A stretch of DNA of 64,000 nt from Micromonospora cremea. GTDB taxonomy: Bacteria > Actinomycetota > Actinomycetes > Mycobacteriales > Micromonosporaceae. Position numbers and translations under genes: made by a program. Positions within the stretch are counted from its first letter, which is position 1. Each line of letters opens with the position of its first letter. The stretch spans positions 186,001 through 250,000 of the forward strand of contig NZ_FSQT01000001.1 in the NCBI RefSeq assembly GCF_900143515.1, given 5' to 3'. Positions 18,942 through 28,636 of this stretch are shown piece by piece. The notes beneath the pieces were generated by a model. It saw only the letters and a program-made list of their open reading frames with translations, searched no databases and had not been told where the DNA came from.

Positions 18942-19149
18942 CCGCCCCGGCCGCCCGCCGGCGCGGTCGGTGCACTCGTTACGGCTAGGAACAAGGCGAA
19001 GGCGGCAGGCAGGCAGCTTGTCGTCACCAATCCCGGTAGGAACGCCCGTCGGGTCCTGGTTATCACCGGCGTTCTGGACGTCCTCTCATCCGGCAGTAGC
19101 TGACCAGCGGCCCCACCCATACTCCGCGGGCACCACGGGACCCGCTCGC

Positions 19150-19413
19150 AGTTGGTGGGCTCGGCGTCACTGGCGACCTGGGTGGCAGGGTGGATGGTGT
19201 CGCCGGCCTGGCTGGCGGCGTGGCCCGGGACGTTGGCGGCCTGGGCGGAACGGTGCGCGGTGTCACCGGCCTGACTGGCGGTGTGACCGGTGAGGTTGGC
19301 GGCACGCTGGACGGCACCGCCGGCCGTCTCGGCGTCGCTGGCGTGACCGGCGATTTGGGCGGCGCCGTGCACGACGTTGGCAGTGCCGCTGGCGACGTCG
19401 GTGTTCACGGCGA
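19150..19413 (+). pseudogene. Truncated copy of the glycine-rich repeat protein
   Basis: The frame carries VGG/GVTGDLGG-type repeats and the ending GGAVHDVGSAAGDVGVHGD, homologous to the last third of the protein at 30151-31224 (GTVHGIGSIAGDLGVNGD). The N-terminal domain is missing and the frame runs on into unrelated sequence after GDAP. It is a 3' fragment of a paralogue. Confidence 0.6.
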
Positions 19414-20165
19414 CGCGCCTGAACCTCCTGAACAGGCCATCCGACCTCGCCGAGGAGGGGTGATCCGGGCCGCGAAGAAGGCGGCGGCGACACGTACGTC
19501 TCCGAGCCCAGAAGCGCGAGTGCCGCTGGCCCCGGCCCCGCCTCCGGGTCCGCTCGTTGTGCCGGCCGTCCGCTGGGCTCTCTCGGTCAGGTCGACGTGC
19601 AACCGTTTCTTGCGGATCACCCCGTCGAAGGCTGCGGTCGTCCGCCGGCCGGGCCCGGAGGTGGTCATCGCCGTGCAGGACCAGCTGCAACGCTCGACCA
19701 CCCCGGGGTCAAGCCCGGGGGCGCCGCAGAACGACAGATCGTTGACCGATTGCATGGTTGGCCGGCAACCGGCCGGGCTGCGTGGCCAGGATCCCCGGCG
19801 GCATGTCGCACCTGCCGTGAGGTTGCCCTTGTCCTCGCCGTCGACAACGGAGTCCCACAACCGCGGCTAACAAGGTTCACCAAATGATCAACTGACCGCA
19901 AGGTTGCTCGGGGAAACGACTGAACCAGCCTGCACCGGACCTGTTTCGAGCGGCATTCCGGCCACTGGCGCTCCGAGCGGTCATCCGGCGGGTCTGTCGC
20001 TAATGGCCATTCGGCCGAGCGATCGCCACAATCGGTCGGCAGCCTCGATCAGTTCTGTTCATCTAGCCGTGATCAATCCGCTCCATACACCCGGCGGCTC
20101 TTGGGCGGACAGAAAAAGGCCTCTAATCTCCACCTGGCCAACCCCCGCCATCGGAGGCGAACTTA
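19414..20165. other. Region upstream of the ExeM-type gene
   Basis: No recognised gene. The last 150 bases should hold the promoter of the large nuclease gene; GTTCATCTAGC at 20057-20067 resembles a PHO-box unit, and GGAGG lies 8 bases before the ATG. Confidence 0.4.
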
Positions 20166-23100
20166 ATGGACTGGAACCGGCGCAAACGAACACGCAACGT
20201 GTTCAGCGTCCTCCTCGCAAGCGGCGCGCTCCTTCTGACCAGCGGAGCACCCGCGCTGGCGGAGCCAGCGGCATCGGACCCCTTTATCAGTGAGATCCAC
20301 TATGACAACGCTGGTACCGACACCGGCGAGGCCATCGAGATCGAGGCGCCCGCCGGCTTCGATCTGACCGGCTGGCAGATCGTTCTGTACAACGGCGCAA
20401 ACGGTGCGGCCTACAACACCCGCACGCTGAGCGGCCCGATGCCGGCGGCCGGTGTGGTCGTCGCTACGTACCCGACGGACGGCATCCAGAACGGGTCGCC
20501 CGACGGCGTAGCGCTCGTCGCCCCGGGCGGTGCCGTGGCGGAGTTCCTCACCTACGAGGGGACGATGACCGCCGTCGGCGGGCCGGCCAATGGGCTGACC
20601 GGCGTCGACATCGGCGTCGCGGAGACCGCGACCACGCCGGCCGGCGAATCGCTGCAGAAGATCGACGGTACGTGGCGGGCCCCCGCGCCGAGCAGCTTCG
20701 GCGCCGTGAACACCGTCCCGGGCGGCGGTGATCCCGACCCGGATCCGGCTCCGGGCTGCACCGTCACCGTTGACCACACCATTGGCGAGGTCCAGGGCGG
20801 CGGAGACGCCACGCCGCTCGCGGGCGCCCGGGTCACCGTCGAAGGCGTGGTGACCGCCGACCATCGCAGCGGTGGCTACAACGGCGTCTACGTGCAGACC
20901 GCGGGCAGCGGCGGGGACCGTCCCGTTGCCGCGGGCACCGCCTCGGACGGCATCTTCGTCTACCTGACGACCAGCACGGCCAACCACCCGTCGGTCGCGA
21001 TCGGCGACCGGGTCCGGGTTAGCGGCACCCCGAGCGAGTTCAACGGGCTCACCGAGCTCACCATCGGCGCGAAGGCCGACGTGCAGGTCTGCGAGCACAG
21101 CGTGACGCTGCCCGCGCCCGTCCCGGTCGGCCTGCCGCTGGCCGACGGCGTCCGCGAGTCGGTCGAGTCGATGCTGGTGTCGCCGGTCGGCCAGTACACC
21201 GTCTCCGAGGTGTACAACACCAACCGCTACGGCGAGGTCGTGCTCACCGCCGGTGATCGTCCGGCTGCCAACCCCACGGACGTCGCCCGTACGGGCTCGG
21301 ACGAGGCGAAGCAGGTGGCCGCCGTGAACAAGCTCGCGCGGATCCTGCTCGACGACGGTCGGACCACCAACCTGTCCACCGCCAGCCTGCTGCCGCCGTA
21401 CCTGTCGAAGGCCAGCCCGCTGCGGGTCGGCGACTCGGTAGAGGCATTCGGGTCGTCGGTGCTCTCGTACGGCTTCAACGAGTGGCGCCTGCAGCCCACC
21501 ACCCCGGTCGACGCGGACACCGCGCCGCCCGCCCGGACCAGCTTCAAGACCACCAACCCGCGTACCCCGCAGCCGGTGGACGTCGGCGGCGACGTGCGGG
21601 TGGGCAGCTTCAATGTGCTGAACTACTTCGTGCACTTCGGCGGGGACGCCCGCGGCGCCGCTGACGAGGCCGGTCTGGCCAAGCAGGAGGCGAAGATCGT
21701 CTCGGCGATCAGCGCGCTGGGTGCCGACGTGGTAGCGCTCGAGGAGATCGAGAACTCGGTCCGGTTCGACGCAGGCGACCCGCAGCAGGCGCTCAAGCGC
21801 CTGGTCGCCGCCCTGAACACCAAGGACGGCAACGGCACCTGGGACTACGTCCGCAGCCCGGCCAACCTGCCCGGCCCGACCCAGCAGGACTTCATCACCA
21901 CGGCGATCATCTTCAAGCCGGCGAAGGTACAGCCCAAGGGCCCGTCGCGGTCGGTGAACGACGAGACCGTCTGGTCCAACGCCCGCGAGCCCATCGCACA
22001 GACCTTCACCGCGGGGAAGATCGCCTTCACCGTGGTCGCCAACCACCTCAAGTCCAAGAGCGGCACCGGGACCGGCGACAACGCCGACACCGGCGACGGC
22101 CAGGGCTCGTGGAACGGCGACCGGGTCCGTCAGGCGCGGGCGCTGGCCGCCTTCGTCGACCAGGTCAAGGCGGACAGCGGCACCGACGACGTGCTGCTGC
22201 TCGGCGACTTCAACGCCTACACGCACGAGGACCCGATGCAGGTCCTCTACGACAAGCAGTACCGGGACCTGAACAACACCGGCAAGGCCACCTACGTCTT
22301 CAGCGGCGAGTCCGGCTCCCTCGACCACGCCCTCGCCTCCCCGTCGCTCGCGGCCCGGGTCACCGGCGTCGACGTGTGGCAGATCAACGCGGTCGAGTCG
22401 TACGCGTTCCAATACGACGGGCTGTCCGCCTTCTACGAGGCGAACCCGTACCGGGCCAGCGACCACAACCCGCTCGTGGTGGGCATCAACACCCGCGCGA
22501 ACCCGGTCAACCTGCAGCTGCTCAGCATCAACGACTTCCACGGCCGGCTGGAATCCCCAGCCACCGTCGGCGGCCAGCCGGTCGGCGGCGCCGCCCAGCT
22601 CGCCGGCCTGGTCGGGCAGCTGCGCGCGCAGAACCCGAACACCGCGTTCGTGTCCGCCGGCGACAACATCGGCGCATCCACGTTCATCTCGGCGATCGAC
22701 GGGGACAACCCGACGATCGACGCGCTGAACCAGGCCGGCCTCGCCGCCTCGGCGGTGGGCAACCACGAGTTCGACAAGGGCATCGCCGACCTCACCGGCC
22801 GGGTGTCCGACCGCGCCGACTTCCCGTACCTGGGCGCCAACGTGTACCGGGGCGACGCCCGGGCGCTGCCGGCGTACTCCGTCAGCACGGTGGGCGGGGT
22901 GAGGGTGGGCTTCGTCGGCGTGGTGACCGAGCAAACCAAGTCGCTGGTCAGCCCCGACGGTATCGCCGGGCTGACTTTCCGCGACCCGGTCGCCGAGGCC
23001 AACCTGGTCGCCGGCCAGCTCAAGGACGGCAACCCGGACAACGGGGAGGCCGACGTGGTGGTGCTGCTCGCGCACGAGGGCGCCGCGACGGAGAACATCA

Positions 23101-24539
23101 CCTCCGCCGAGGCGCTGGCCAACGACCCGGTCTTCGGCAAGTTCACCCGGGTCGACGCCACCATCGACGCGATCTTCAGCGGCCACACCCACCAGCCGTA
23201 CGCGTTCGAGCTCCCGGTCCCCGGATCGGACCGGCTGCGTCCGGTGGTACAGGCCGAGGACTACGGCAAGCGGCTGGGCAAGGTCGCGCTGACCTACGAC
23301 CCGAACACGGGCCAGGTCACGACGGCCGACGCGCAGCTGATCGACGTGGTCGGCGCGCCGCAGGACCAGGCGGTGGCCGACATCGTGGCCGCCGCCAAGA
23401 CCAAGGCAGGCGAGCTCGGCAAGCAGCAGCTGGGCTCGATCACTGCGGACATCAAGCGGGCCTACACCAACGGCAACGAGGACCGGGGCACGGAGTCGGC
23501 GCTCGGCAACTTCATTGCCGACGTGCAACTCGCCGGCACGAAGGACCCGGGCCGGGGTGGGGCGCAGATCGCGTTCATGAACCCCGGTGGCCTACGCGCC
23601 GACCTGCTCTACCGCACCGACGGCATGGTGACCTACGCGGACGCCTTCGCCGTCCAGCCGTTCGCCAACGACGTGGTGACGAAGAGCTACACCGGCGCCC
23701 AGATCAAGCAGGTGCTGGAGGAGCAGTGGCAGCCAGACGGGGCGTCCCGTCCGGTGCTGTGGCTGGGTGTCTCGAAGGGGTTCAGCTACACCTACAACCC
23801 CGACGCGCCGAAGGGTTCGCGGATCACCTCGATCAAGCTCAATGGCGCGCCGCTCGACCCGGCGGGCACGTACCGGGTCACGGTGAACTCGTTCCTCGCC
23901 ACGGGCGGTGACAACTTCGCCACCCTCGACGACGGCGCCGACCCGGCGACCACCGGCGACAACGACCTCACCATGCTGGTGAGCTACTTCGCGGCGAACT
24001 CGCCGGTCACCGCGGACCCCCAGCCGCGGTCAGCCGTCGGGCAGGCCGGTCCGCAGTGCACCACGACCATCACCGGCGCGTACCGCAAGCCGCTGGTGGT
24101 CACCGCGGGCCTGACCTGCCTGGAGAACGCCGCGATCGGCGGCTCCGTCACGGTCAACCCGGGTGCCTCGCTGGTGGTCACCGGCGGCACCATCAGCGGC
24201 CCGGTGTACGCCACCCGCCCGGTCCTGTTCGATCTCACCAGCGCCACCGTGTCCGGCCCGGTCACCGTCACCAACGCGACCGGCCAGCTGAACATCACCA
24301 AGGGCAAGGTGAACGGCCCAGTGTCGGTCACCGCCAACACCGGTGGAGTCCGGATCGACACCGTCACCGTCAACGGTCCGATCACCGTCGACAAAAACGC
24401 CGGCAGCCAACCGGTAGTCGTCGCCGCCAACACCATCAGCGGACCCCTCGCCTGCTCGGGCAACACCCCGGCCCCGGCAAACGAGAGCCGACCCAACACC
24501 GTTAAGGGCCCCGCATCAGGCCAGTGCGCGCGACTGTAA
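20166..24539 (+). CDS. ExeM/NucH-type extracellular nuclease fused to 5'-nucleotidase
   Basis: A 1457-residue secreted multidomain protein with GGAGG before ATG. A signal peptide (to about residue 32) is followed by a lamin-tail-like domain (about 38-170), an OB-type region (about 195-420), an endonuclease/exonuclease/phosphatase domain (about 476-770: GSFNVLNYF, LLGDFNAY, SDHNPLV), a calcineurin-like 5'-nucleotidase domain (about 783-1040: INDFHGR, GNHEFDKG, GHTHQPY), and the 5'-nucleotidase C-domain (about 1088-1265). A beta-repeat tail follows. It should degrade external DNA and dephosphorylate the released nucleotides. No LPXTG anchor is seen. Confidence 0.93.
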   Translation: MDWNRRKRTRNVFSVLLASGALLLTSGAPALAEPAASDPFISEIHYDNAGTDTGEAIEIEAPAGFDLTGWQIVLYNGANGAAYNTRTLSGPMPAAGVVVATYPTDGIQNGSPDGVALVAPGGAVAEFLTYEGTMTAVGGPANGLTGVDIGVAETATTPAGESLQKIDGTWRAPAPSSFGAVNTVPGGGDPDPDPAPGCTVTVDHTIGEVQGGGDATPLAGARVTVEGVVTADHRSGGYNGVYVQTAGSGGDRPVAAGTASDGIFVYLTTSTANHPSVAIGDRVRVSGTPSEFNGLTELTIGAKADVQVCEHSVTLPAPVPVGLPLADGVRESVESMLVSPVGQYTVSEVYNTNRYGEVVLTAGDRPAANPTDVARTGSDEAKQVAAVNKLARILLDDGRTTNLSTASLLPPYLSKASPLRVGDSVEAFGSSVLSYGFNEWRLQPTTPVDADTAPPARTSFKTTNPRTPQPVDVGGDVRVGSFNVLNYFVHFGGDARGAADEAGLAKQEAKIVSAISALGADVVALEEIENSVRFDAGDPQQALKRLVAALNTKDGNGTWDYVRSPANLPGPTQQDFITTAIIFKPAKVQPKGPSRSVNDETVWSNAREPIAQTFTAGKIAFTVVANHLKSKSGTGTGDNADTGDGQGSWNGDRVRQARALAAFVDQVKADSGTDDVLLLGDFNAYTHEDPMQVLYDKQYRDLNNTGKATYVFSGESGSLDHALASPSLAARVTGVDVWQINAVESYAFQYDGLSAFYEANPYRASDHNPLVVGINTRANPVNLQLLSINDFHGRLESPATVGGQPVGGAAQLAGLVGQLRAQNPNTAFVSAGDNIGASTFISAIDGDNPTIDALNQAGLAASAVGNHEFDKGIADLTGRVSDRADFPYLGANVYRGDARALPAYSVSTVGGVRVGFVGVVTEQTKSLVSPDGIAGLTFRDPVAEANLVAGQLKDGNPDNGEADVVVLLAHEGAATENITSAEALANDPVFGKFTRVDATIDAIFSGHTHQPYAFELPVPGSDRLRPVVQAEDYGKRLGKVALTYDPNTGQVTTADAQLIDVVGAPQDQAVADIVAAAKTKAGELGKQQLGSITADIKRAYTNGNEDRGTESALGNFIADVQLAGTKDPGRGGAQIAFMNPGGLRADLLYRTDGMVTYADAFAVQPFANDVVTKSYTGAQIKQVLEEQWQPDGASRPVLWLGVSKGFSYTYNPDAPKGSRITSIKLNGAPLDPAGTYRVTVNSFLATGGDNFATLDDGADPATTGDNDLTMLVSYFAANSPVTADPQPRSAVGQAGPQCTTTITGAYRKPLVVTAGLTCLENAAIGGSVTVNPGASLVVTGGTISGPVYATRPVLFDLTSATVSGPVTVTNATGQLNITKGKVNGPVSVTANTGGVRIDTVTVNGPITVDKNAGSQPVVVAANTISGPLACSGNTPAPANESRPNTVKGPASGQCARL

Positions 24540-24558
24540 TCCACATGTGATCCGCGGG

Positions 24559-24591
24559 CAGCGGCTGGAGCCTGCCAGGCTCCGGCCGCTG
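24559..24591 (+). terminator. Hairpin terminator after the nuclease gene
   Basis: Long inverted repeat (CAGCGGCTGGAGCC with GGCTCCGGCCGCTG, one G-T pair) around a 5-nt loop, 20 bases after the stop. Confidence 0.75.
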
Positions 24592-24641
24592 ACCCGTCTC
24601 GGGATCCTCCAGCGATTGCCGTCGAGGTCGAATCCGTCGGC

Positions 24642-25211
24642 GTGCTGTGGGACCTGGCCACCTTCTGGCCCCGCGCGGCCCACCCATTCGCGCCACCCAG
24701 CTACGCCGAACGCGTAGTCCCGGACCTGGTGCGACGGACCCGCTACCTCGCCGAGCAGGGCGGGGTCCTGCTGTCCGGGCACAGCCACGGCTCGGCGCTC
24801 CTGGCCGCCACCATCCTGCAACTGCCGCCGGAGACGCTACGCCGGGTCGCCCTGCTGACCTACGGATCTCCGCTGCACTCCATCTACGCCCGACTCTTCC
24901 CGGCCTATGCGAGCGACGACACGCTGCGCGAGGTGGGAGATCGGGTGGACTGGCGTTGGCTGAACCTGTGGCGCGACACCGATCCCATCGGCGGCTGGAT
25001 CTTCTCCCCCCACCGCCTCGGCGCGCAACCCACGGTCAACGGCCCACCCGGAGGCGTCGACCGGCGTCTGCGGGACCCGCGTGACGTGACTCTGGATGAA
25101 TCCGACACCGTCCCTCCCGAGATCAACCGGCACTCGCGATACCACGCAGACGACCAGTTCAACGGGGCCGTGCGCGAACAGGTGGCGCGGCTAGACGCGG
25201 TGTACCCGTAG
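24642..25211 (+). pseudogene. C-terminal fragment of an alpha/beta-hydrolase-like protein
   Basis: The frame encodes VLLSGHSHGSALLAATILQL, a nucleophile-elbow motif (GHSHG), then LTYGSPLHSIYARLFP and a late His (RHSRYH). In the actinobacterial relatives I know, this module is the end of a much larger integral membrane protein; here the membrane part is absent because the terminator of the preceding gene lies 50 bases upstream. Start at GTG 24642 is arbitrary. Confidence 0.5.
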
Positions 25212-25963
25212 GTGTTCTGCGAAGGATTGGGCGAAGCTCTCGTAGGGCTCGTCCTGAGGTTGCCGCCCTGGCGACCTCCGGCCGGCATCGGCCGGGCCGG
25301 CCGGCCGCATTGAGGAACGAACAGGGCTCCGAAGACCTCGAAATTCCGCTCCACGCTTCCCTGGTCCTGATCCTGCAAGAGCCGCTGCAACGTCGGACTC
25401 CAGAATCCACTCACTTGGATGCTTTGGAATGTGCCCATCCTCGTGCCTGGAGTTCGGGTCCTCGGGCCTTGTCCGGCTGCCCGCACCCCCGCCGTCGGCC
25501 TGCCTGATGCCTAAACCTCGATTACGGCTGGGGCTGTCAACGCCATGCCGTCGCCGGCACCTGCTGACACCGACAGGGACATCCTGGTCGGGGCGGACCG
25601 TAACGACAACCGGACCATCGACGCCTGTTCCTCTGGAGGTCGGGGTGCGCGACATCCATGGCGGGCGGGACTCACGACCTCCGGGTCCCGGTCCGCCAGT
25701 AACCGACAGCACCGTGAGGCACACCGGGGAGTAGCCATTTTTTAGCCGACACCGCGCCCCTTTCACCGCAGTGCTGCACTCAGAACGATGGCGTTGGTGC
25801 GACAGGACGCCGAGACGGTCCTGCCGGGACCGACCGGACGGGATAGGGCAGAGCGAATAGGAAGATTTCTCCCACTCGGGCCTGAAGCGTTGCGATCGGT
25901 GGAAGACGGTGGTTGACTGCTGCACCATGCCAGACACGAGATAACCGATTGGTCGGGTAGATC
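25212..25963. other. 752-bp region without recognised gene
   Basis: Only short frames on either strand; none shows a family pattern. Promoter of the conservon is expected in its last part. Confidence 0.35.
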
Positions 25964-27202
25964 GTGAAACATCAAGCCGTGGCAACTCACTCGATGGATG
26001 AGCATCCGGTGACGTGGCGGCAACGGTTGGCCAGACGGCTGGACCCCACCGTGGCGCAATGGGCGGTCGCTCAAGAGCAGGGGTCGACCCCACCGGACCC
26101 GTCGCCACCACCGGAGCGTGTCGAGACCCTGTGGCCCGCGATCTGCGAGCAGTTCGCGCTGCGCATTCTGGCGTCGGCCTACCAGATGGGCAGCCACCTC
26201 GAGGTTGTCGAGGCCGATGAGCAGGATCCTGAGCGGCTCGAGCGGCTCTACCGCATCGACCACGCGAATACCCGCATCCGCCGCCACGCGGAGAACCTGC
26301 AGGTTCTGTTGGGGCGGCGTGTCGAGGACGCCGACCGGCAGACGGTCGCCTTAGTCGATGTCATTCGGGCCGCGACATCGGCTACCGAGTACTACGCGCG
26401 AATTCGTGTCGGACATGTGGTTGGCCTCGGGGTCGTGGAGTTCGCAGCCGACGACGTGATTCGGGTGCTGACTGAGCTGCTGGATAACGCAACCCGCTTC
26501 TCCCCGCCGACCTCGTCGGTGATCGTGTCGGCGTTCATCACCGAGGACGGCAGCGTGCTGCTTCGTGTCGAGGACGCGGGCGTCGGTGTCAGGCCCGACC
26601 AGCTCGCTGCGCTCAACGCCATGCTGGCCGGGAACACATCGGCGCCGGTCGCGGATAACCCGGCAGCGCATCTGGGCCTTGTCGTCGTTTCGTACCTGGC
26701 CCGCGCCCATCACCTGCGGGTCGCGCTGACAAACCGACCCTCAGGCGGCACGACCGCGACCGTGCTGGTTCCCGCGCCGCTGCTATGTGAGATGGCACCC
26801 GCACCCCCTCCACCCTCGCATCCCCAACGTGCGGCGCCGGTGGCCCACCGCCCGTCGATCCAAACCGGAGCCCGTGAAGGAGTGGGGCAGGTGGAGGCGT
26901 CTCACCCGAGCGCGCAAGCTTCCACCTCTCGCCTGACGCTCGTACACGGCCGGCCGGCCGGTCACGGCCACCGCGTCGCAGCGCAATCGGTCGCCAGTGG
27001 CGGTGGTCTTCCCCGTCGCGTACCGGAGAGTGTGCGCGCTGACGGCCGCCCCGATGGCGGGATTGAAAACGCCCTTGCCGCGTCGGGGGGTCGCTCCTCG
27101 CCAGATCGGGACACGTGGCCGGACGAGACGATTGCTTTCGCCGCCGGCGTCACCGATGCACAGGTACCACCAACCGTGAAACCCGAAGGACACCTGCCAT
27201 GA
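25964..27202 (+). CDS. cvnA: Conservon sensor-kinase-like ATPase (CvnA)
   Basis: A 412-residue protein with a histidine-kinase-type ATP-binding domain. The N-box is ELLDNATRFSPP (about residue 170) and the G-box VEDAGVGV (about 202). A helical dimerisation-like part (80-150) precedes it, with no membrane segment, so this is the shorter cytosolic CvnA form. The C-terminal 130 residues are disordered. The stop overlaps the next ATG. In Streptomyces conservons CvnA associates with CvnB, C and D at the membrane, in analogy to a G-protein-coupled receptor. A canonical phospho-acceptor His motif is not evident. Confidence 0.85.
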   Translation: MKHQAVATHSMDEHPVTWRQRLARRLDPTVAQWAVAQEQGSTPPDPSPPPERVETLWPAICEQFALRILASAYQMGSHLEVVEADEQDPERLERLYRIDHANTRIRRHAENLQVLLGRRVEDADRQTVALVDVIRAATSATEYYARIRVGHVVGLGVVEFAADDVIRVLTELLDNATRFSPPTSSVIVSAFITEDGSVLLRVEDAGVGVRPDQLAALNAMLAGNTSAPVADNPAAHLGLVVVSYLARAHHLRVALTNRPSGGTTATVLVPAPLLCEMAPAPPPPSHPQRAAPVAHRPSIQTGAREGVGQVEASHPSAQASTSRLTLVHGRPAGHGHRVAAQSVASGGGLPRRVPESVRADGRPDGGIENALAASGGRSSPDRDTWPDETIAFAAGVTDAQVPPTVKPEGHLP

Positions 27203-27663
27203 CTCACCCGAACGGCGGCAGCGGCGGACCGCACGCGGCGGCCTCCGGGCACCAGGACTTCGCGTGGCTGGTGCGCCAGTTCGCCGACGACGTGCCCGGT
27301 GTCACCCATGCTTTGATCGTGTCCCTCGACGGTCTGCAGCTCGCCGCTTCCCGCGGGGTTTCCCGCGACCTGGGCGATCAGTTGGCTGCCTTGACCGCGG
27401 GACTGCTCAGCATGGCCGACCGCAGCGCAGATCTACTCGATCTGGGTCCGTCGGAATATCTGACTGTTCGCCTGCCGCGCGGACACCTCATGTTCATGCG
27501 GGTCGGCGAGTCCGCGGGGCTGACCGTGGCCGCTGCCGCCGGTTGTGACCTGCGGGTCGTCTCGTACCACATGACGCAGTTCGTCGGCGCCGTCGGGCAC
27601 GTCCTGACCCCACAGGTCCGCCACGACCTGCACCGCCTCACCGTCAGCCAGCCGCCCGGCTGA
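27199..27663 (+). CDS. cvnB: Conservon roadblock/LC7 protein (CvnB)
   Basis: A 154-residue roadblock/LC7 domain protein (HQDFAWLVRQFADDVPGVTHALIVSLDGL, shown by its parts DFAWLVRQF and HALIVSLDG). Start ATG overlaps the cvnA stop by 4 bases. Family proteins regulate small GTPases; partner here should be the GTPase at 28010. Confidence 0.9.
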   Translation: MTHPNGGSGGPHAAASGHQDFAWLVRQFADDVPGVTHALIVSLDGLQLAASRGVSRDLGDQLAALTAGLLSMADRSADLLDLGPSEYLTVRLPRGHLMFMRVGESAGLTVAAAAGCDLRVVSYHMTQFVGAVGHVLTPQVRHDLHRLTVSQPPG

Positions 27664-28032
27664 ATGGCCAGAGCCGAGGGAGCGAAAGTGCCCACCACCT
27701 ACTGGAAGGTGCGGCCCTACGTGTTGACCGGGGGACGCGCACGCACCCGGCAGCATCTGCTGGTGCACACCCTGGTGTCGGTGCCGTTCTATGACGCGGT
27801 CTTCGCCTCAGGGCTGCTGCCCGAGGCGCGGTCACTGTACGAGCAAGCCCGCCAAACCAGATCGGTTGCCGAACTGTCGGCGGTATGCGGCATGTCGCTG
27901 GGCGTGACCCGGGTCGTGCTCGACGACCTCGCCGCCACCGACCGGCTGCAGATCCACGACGGCCACTACACCACCCAGTTCGATCTTCACCTCCTGGAGA
28001 GACTGCGCGATGGCCTCCGCCAGCTTGCCTGA
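27664..28032 (+). CDS. cvnC: Conservon DUF742 protein (CvnC)
   Basis: A DUF742 protein: VRPYVLTGGRAR near the N-terminus and a winged-helix-like segment (SVAELSAVCGMSLGVTRVVLDDL). ATG 27664 abuts the cvnB stop, but a better ribosome site (GAGGGAG) precedes GTG 27688, giving MPTTYWKVRPY; that may be the true start. The 3' end overlaps cvnD by 23 bases. Confidence 0.88.
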   Translation: MARAEGAKVPTTYWKVRPYVLTGGRARTRQHLLVHTLVSVPFYDAVFASGLLPEARSLYEQARQTRSVAELSAVCGMSLGVTRVVLDDLAATDRLQIHDGHYTTQFDLHLLERLRDGLRQLA

Positions 28033-28615
28033 CAGCCCCCTGCTGACCTCGGCGAAGATCGTCATCGCCGGCGGCTTCGGCGTCGGTAAGACCACCTGCG
28101 TCCAGTCCATCTCCGAGATTCCCCCAATCAACACCGAGGCGTGGATGACGGCGGCGAGCGAGACGGTGGACCGGCTGGATCCGGGAATCGACAAGACGAC
28201 CACGACCGTGGCCATGGACTTCGGCCGGCTGACGATCGGCACCGACCTCGTGCTGTACCTGTTCGGCACACCCGGGCAGCCACGGTTCTGGCCGATGTGG
28301 GACGACCTGTGCCGGGGCGCGGTCGGCGCGCTGGTGCTGGCCGACACCCGGAACCTGGAGGCATCGTTCCCGGCGTTCAACTACTTCGAGCAAGACAGCG
28401 AAGTGCCGTTCGTGGTCTGCGTCAACCTCTTCGACGGCGTACTGACGCACCAGCTAGAGGACATCCGCGCCGCCCTCACGCTATCCGCCGAGGTTCCGCT
28501 GATCACCTGCGACGCCCGCGACCCGTCGTCGGTCGCCAGGGCCCTGCTGGCAGTCGTCGAACACACCATGGCACGCACCACCGGCGCGGTCCCGGACGCA
28601 CTCGCGGCCCGATAG
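28010..28615 (+). CDS. cvnD: Conservon Ras-like GTPase (CvnD)
   Basis: This 201-residue small GTPase has the Walker A/G1 motif GGFGVGKTT (residues 21-29), MDFGR in the switch region, LFGTPGQPRF as G3, and CVNLFD in place of NKxD at G4, as is common in CvnD proteins. It completes the four-gene conservon and overlaps cvnC, so expression is coupled. Confidence 0.9.
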   Translation: MASASLPDSPLLTSAKIVIAGGFGVGKTTCVQSISEIPPINTEAWMTAASETVDRLDPGIDKTTTTVAMDFGRLTIGTDLVLYLFGTPGQPRFWPMWDDLCRGAVGALVLADTRNLEASFPAFNYFEQDSEVPFVVCVNLFDGVLTHQLEDIRAALTLSAEVPLITCDARDPSSVARALLAVVEHTMARTTGAVPDALAAR

Positions 28616-28636
28616 CTCAACCACCTGGAGGCACCA

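Noticed and set aside
20057..20067. Complete PHO box before the ExeM gene
   Set aside because: Only one unit fits; the neighbouring 11-nt steps do not, so no PHO box is annotated.
20163..23528. Very long open frame on the minus strand (over 1100 codons) antisense to the ExeM-type gene
   Set aside because: Low-complexity Val/Gly/Arg-rich translation typical of the mirror frame of a GC-rich gene; no motifs, and the plus-strand product is clear.
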